Position numbers and translations under genes: made by a program
NCBI RefSeq assembly: GCF_028389875.1
Contig: NW_026907699.1
Location: 62,001-126,000 of the forward strand
Reading direction: 5' to 3'
DNA: 64,000 nt
Source: Rhea pennata
Taxonomy: Eukaryota; Chordata; Aves; Rheiformes; Rheidae
In this document: in pieces, positions 62,851 to 64,000 of the stretch
Position numbering within the stretch: position 1 is the first letter of the stretch
Layout: each line of letters opens with the position of its first letter
Notes under the pieces: model-generated
What the model was told of the DNA's origin: nothing
Databases searched by the model: none
What the model saw: the letters and a program-made list of their open reading frames with translations, nothing else

Positions 62851-63264
62851 GTACAGCCTTCCTTTCCCAGGAAATCCCCTTTGCCCTGGCTGCATTCATG
62901 AAGCCCCTCTTGGGGACACCAGAGGCCCTAGCATGGTTGTGCTCTCGGCCTGTCATTCACTCACATGTTGTCTGTCTTTCTCTCTCTCTCAGTCCTTTTG
63001 CTTTGAAGGTCTGCTTGGTTCCCTGACAGCGATAAACCTCCCTTCAAGGTTATTTTCTGCTCATCCCCTTTCCTAGCTGCCTGTGACAGTTTGAGGTGTG
63101 CTGGTGCTTTGGCTGATGCTTTATCCCCTCCTGAAATTGGTTATGGCGTCCTGGCACTCGGGGCTCTCAGAATGCTCTTGTTAGGCTGCGAGGGCTGAGG
63201 CTGCACCATGCTTTCTCTTGGGAAGAGTCACACTTGTGTTCATCTCCCTTCTCTCTACCCCTCG

Positions 63265-63390
63265 GATGGGTCAGTGCTGCCCAGTTGGGTATGCTCCAAC
63301 TGCCAGGCCCAGTATGACTCGGATTCCATTGAAATGGCACTGGTGGAAGCGCTGCAGAAGAAGCTAATGGCCTTCCTGCTGCAGGACTTG
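63265..63390 (+). CDS. POLE: POLE exon 47, both splice sites lost
   Basis: [42 protein letters not shown]. Open, 42 codons, with the CSNC pair kept. The acceptor reads CG (ccctcg) and the donor AT (atgagt for gtgagt). Confidence 0.93.
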
Positions 63391-63713
63391 ATGAGTGCTG
63401 GGCTGCCGTGCTGCGGGAGCCTGCCCTTGATGTGGCAGGCTGCAGCAGGAGGGCTGAAGCTGCTCTCTGCTCCTTGTAAACTGACCAGCCCAACCTTACT
63501 TCTCTGACTGATGTGATGCAGTGGGGATATGATGAGGAGAGTTTGGCTCGAGCGCTCTCCACTTCTTCTCAGCACATAGCTGCAGCCTTTTGCTGGCTGG
63601 CTGAGGCTTGACCCATTGACCTGATGTCAGTGGTGTGTCCCCAGAGAGCCCTGTCAAAGGACTGAGCTGCTCAGCCTTGTCTGCTATCCCAGCTAAAACT
63701 CCTTTGCCTCTAG

Positions 63714-63803
63714 GTGTGCAAGAAGTGTCATGGTGTGAAGGAGACACCTATGCCTGTGTACTGCAGTTGTGCTGGAGATTTTGCCCTCACCATTTCTTCC
63801 CAG
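63714..63803 (+). CDS. POLE: POLE exon 48, second zinc motif
   Basis: [20 protein letters not shown] then [10 protein letters not shown]. All four CysB cysteines (CxxC and CSC-type pair region) are kept. Open, normal splice sites. The last exon (human VFMEQIGIF onwards) is not in the window. Confidence 0.95.
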
Positions 63804-64000
63804 GTATGTGTGCATCCTGCCACCAGGTCCAGCCTCCTGCCAGCAGCTCCTCTGTAATAGCCAGTGAAAAACCCAGTGATAACTTGTCCCTTTTGGCCCA
63901 TCTGGCACAAGTTCTTCTCTGTGTGCTTTCTGGCTGTTTATTCGTTGCTTTGTGCTCAACCCAGGCTGTCCTGCCTGACCAGCTTGCAGAGCTTCTTCTG

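Overview
The window looks like sauropsid DNA, most probably a bird. Every unit of the repeat array carries an antisense CR1-type LINE fragment, introns are short with GT-AG borders, and the two recognisable genes, P2RX2 and POLE, are neighbours in vertebrates (tail-to-tail in human). Nothing looks bacterial, viral or plasmid-like.

Layout. (1) 1-33744: a head-to-tail array with a period of about 6.2 kb. It holds five complete monomers (2700-8908, 8909-15117, 15118-21316, 21317-27534, 27535-33744) and the last 2.7 kb of an earlier one. Each monomer carries an A/GAAA-rich tract, a GC-rich segment with a conserved minus-strand TATAAGG, a CA-rich stretch, a CR1 fragment and decayed P2RX2 exon 2 and exon 3 homology on the minus strand. 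(2) 33745-35540: AT-rich single-copy DNA with no recognisable gene. (3) About 35590-36560: a CpG island with CCAAT, GC-box and E2F-like motifs. (4) 36290 to the right edge: a plus-strand copy of POLE, the catalytic subunit of DNA polymerase epsilon, with introns in the usual places. Compared with the 49-exon human gene, 45 exons can be placed at least tentatively (exon 1 is the weakest). Exons 7, 8 and 40 are not recognisable, and exon 49 would lie beyond the window.

This POLE copy is broken. I count nine in-frame stops, four clear 2- or 4-nt frameshifting deletions, one out-of-frame exon junction (exon 20) and several lost splice sites. Substitutions also hit key residues: Gly replaces the exo II aspartate, and Arg replaces a Cys of the iron-sulphur motif. 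Because introns and CpG island are kept, it is an unprocessed (duplicated) pseudogene or a degenerate paralogue, not a retrocopy. POLE is essential, so an intact copy is expected elsewhere in the genome.

The order, minus-strand P2RX2 pieces to the left of plus-strand POLE, is what a tandem duplication of a POLE-P2RX2 block would give, followed by amplification of a piece of P2RX2. The main points of interest are this undescribed P2RX2/CR1 macrosatellite and its link to a decaying POLE copy.
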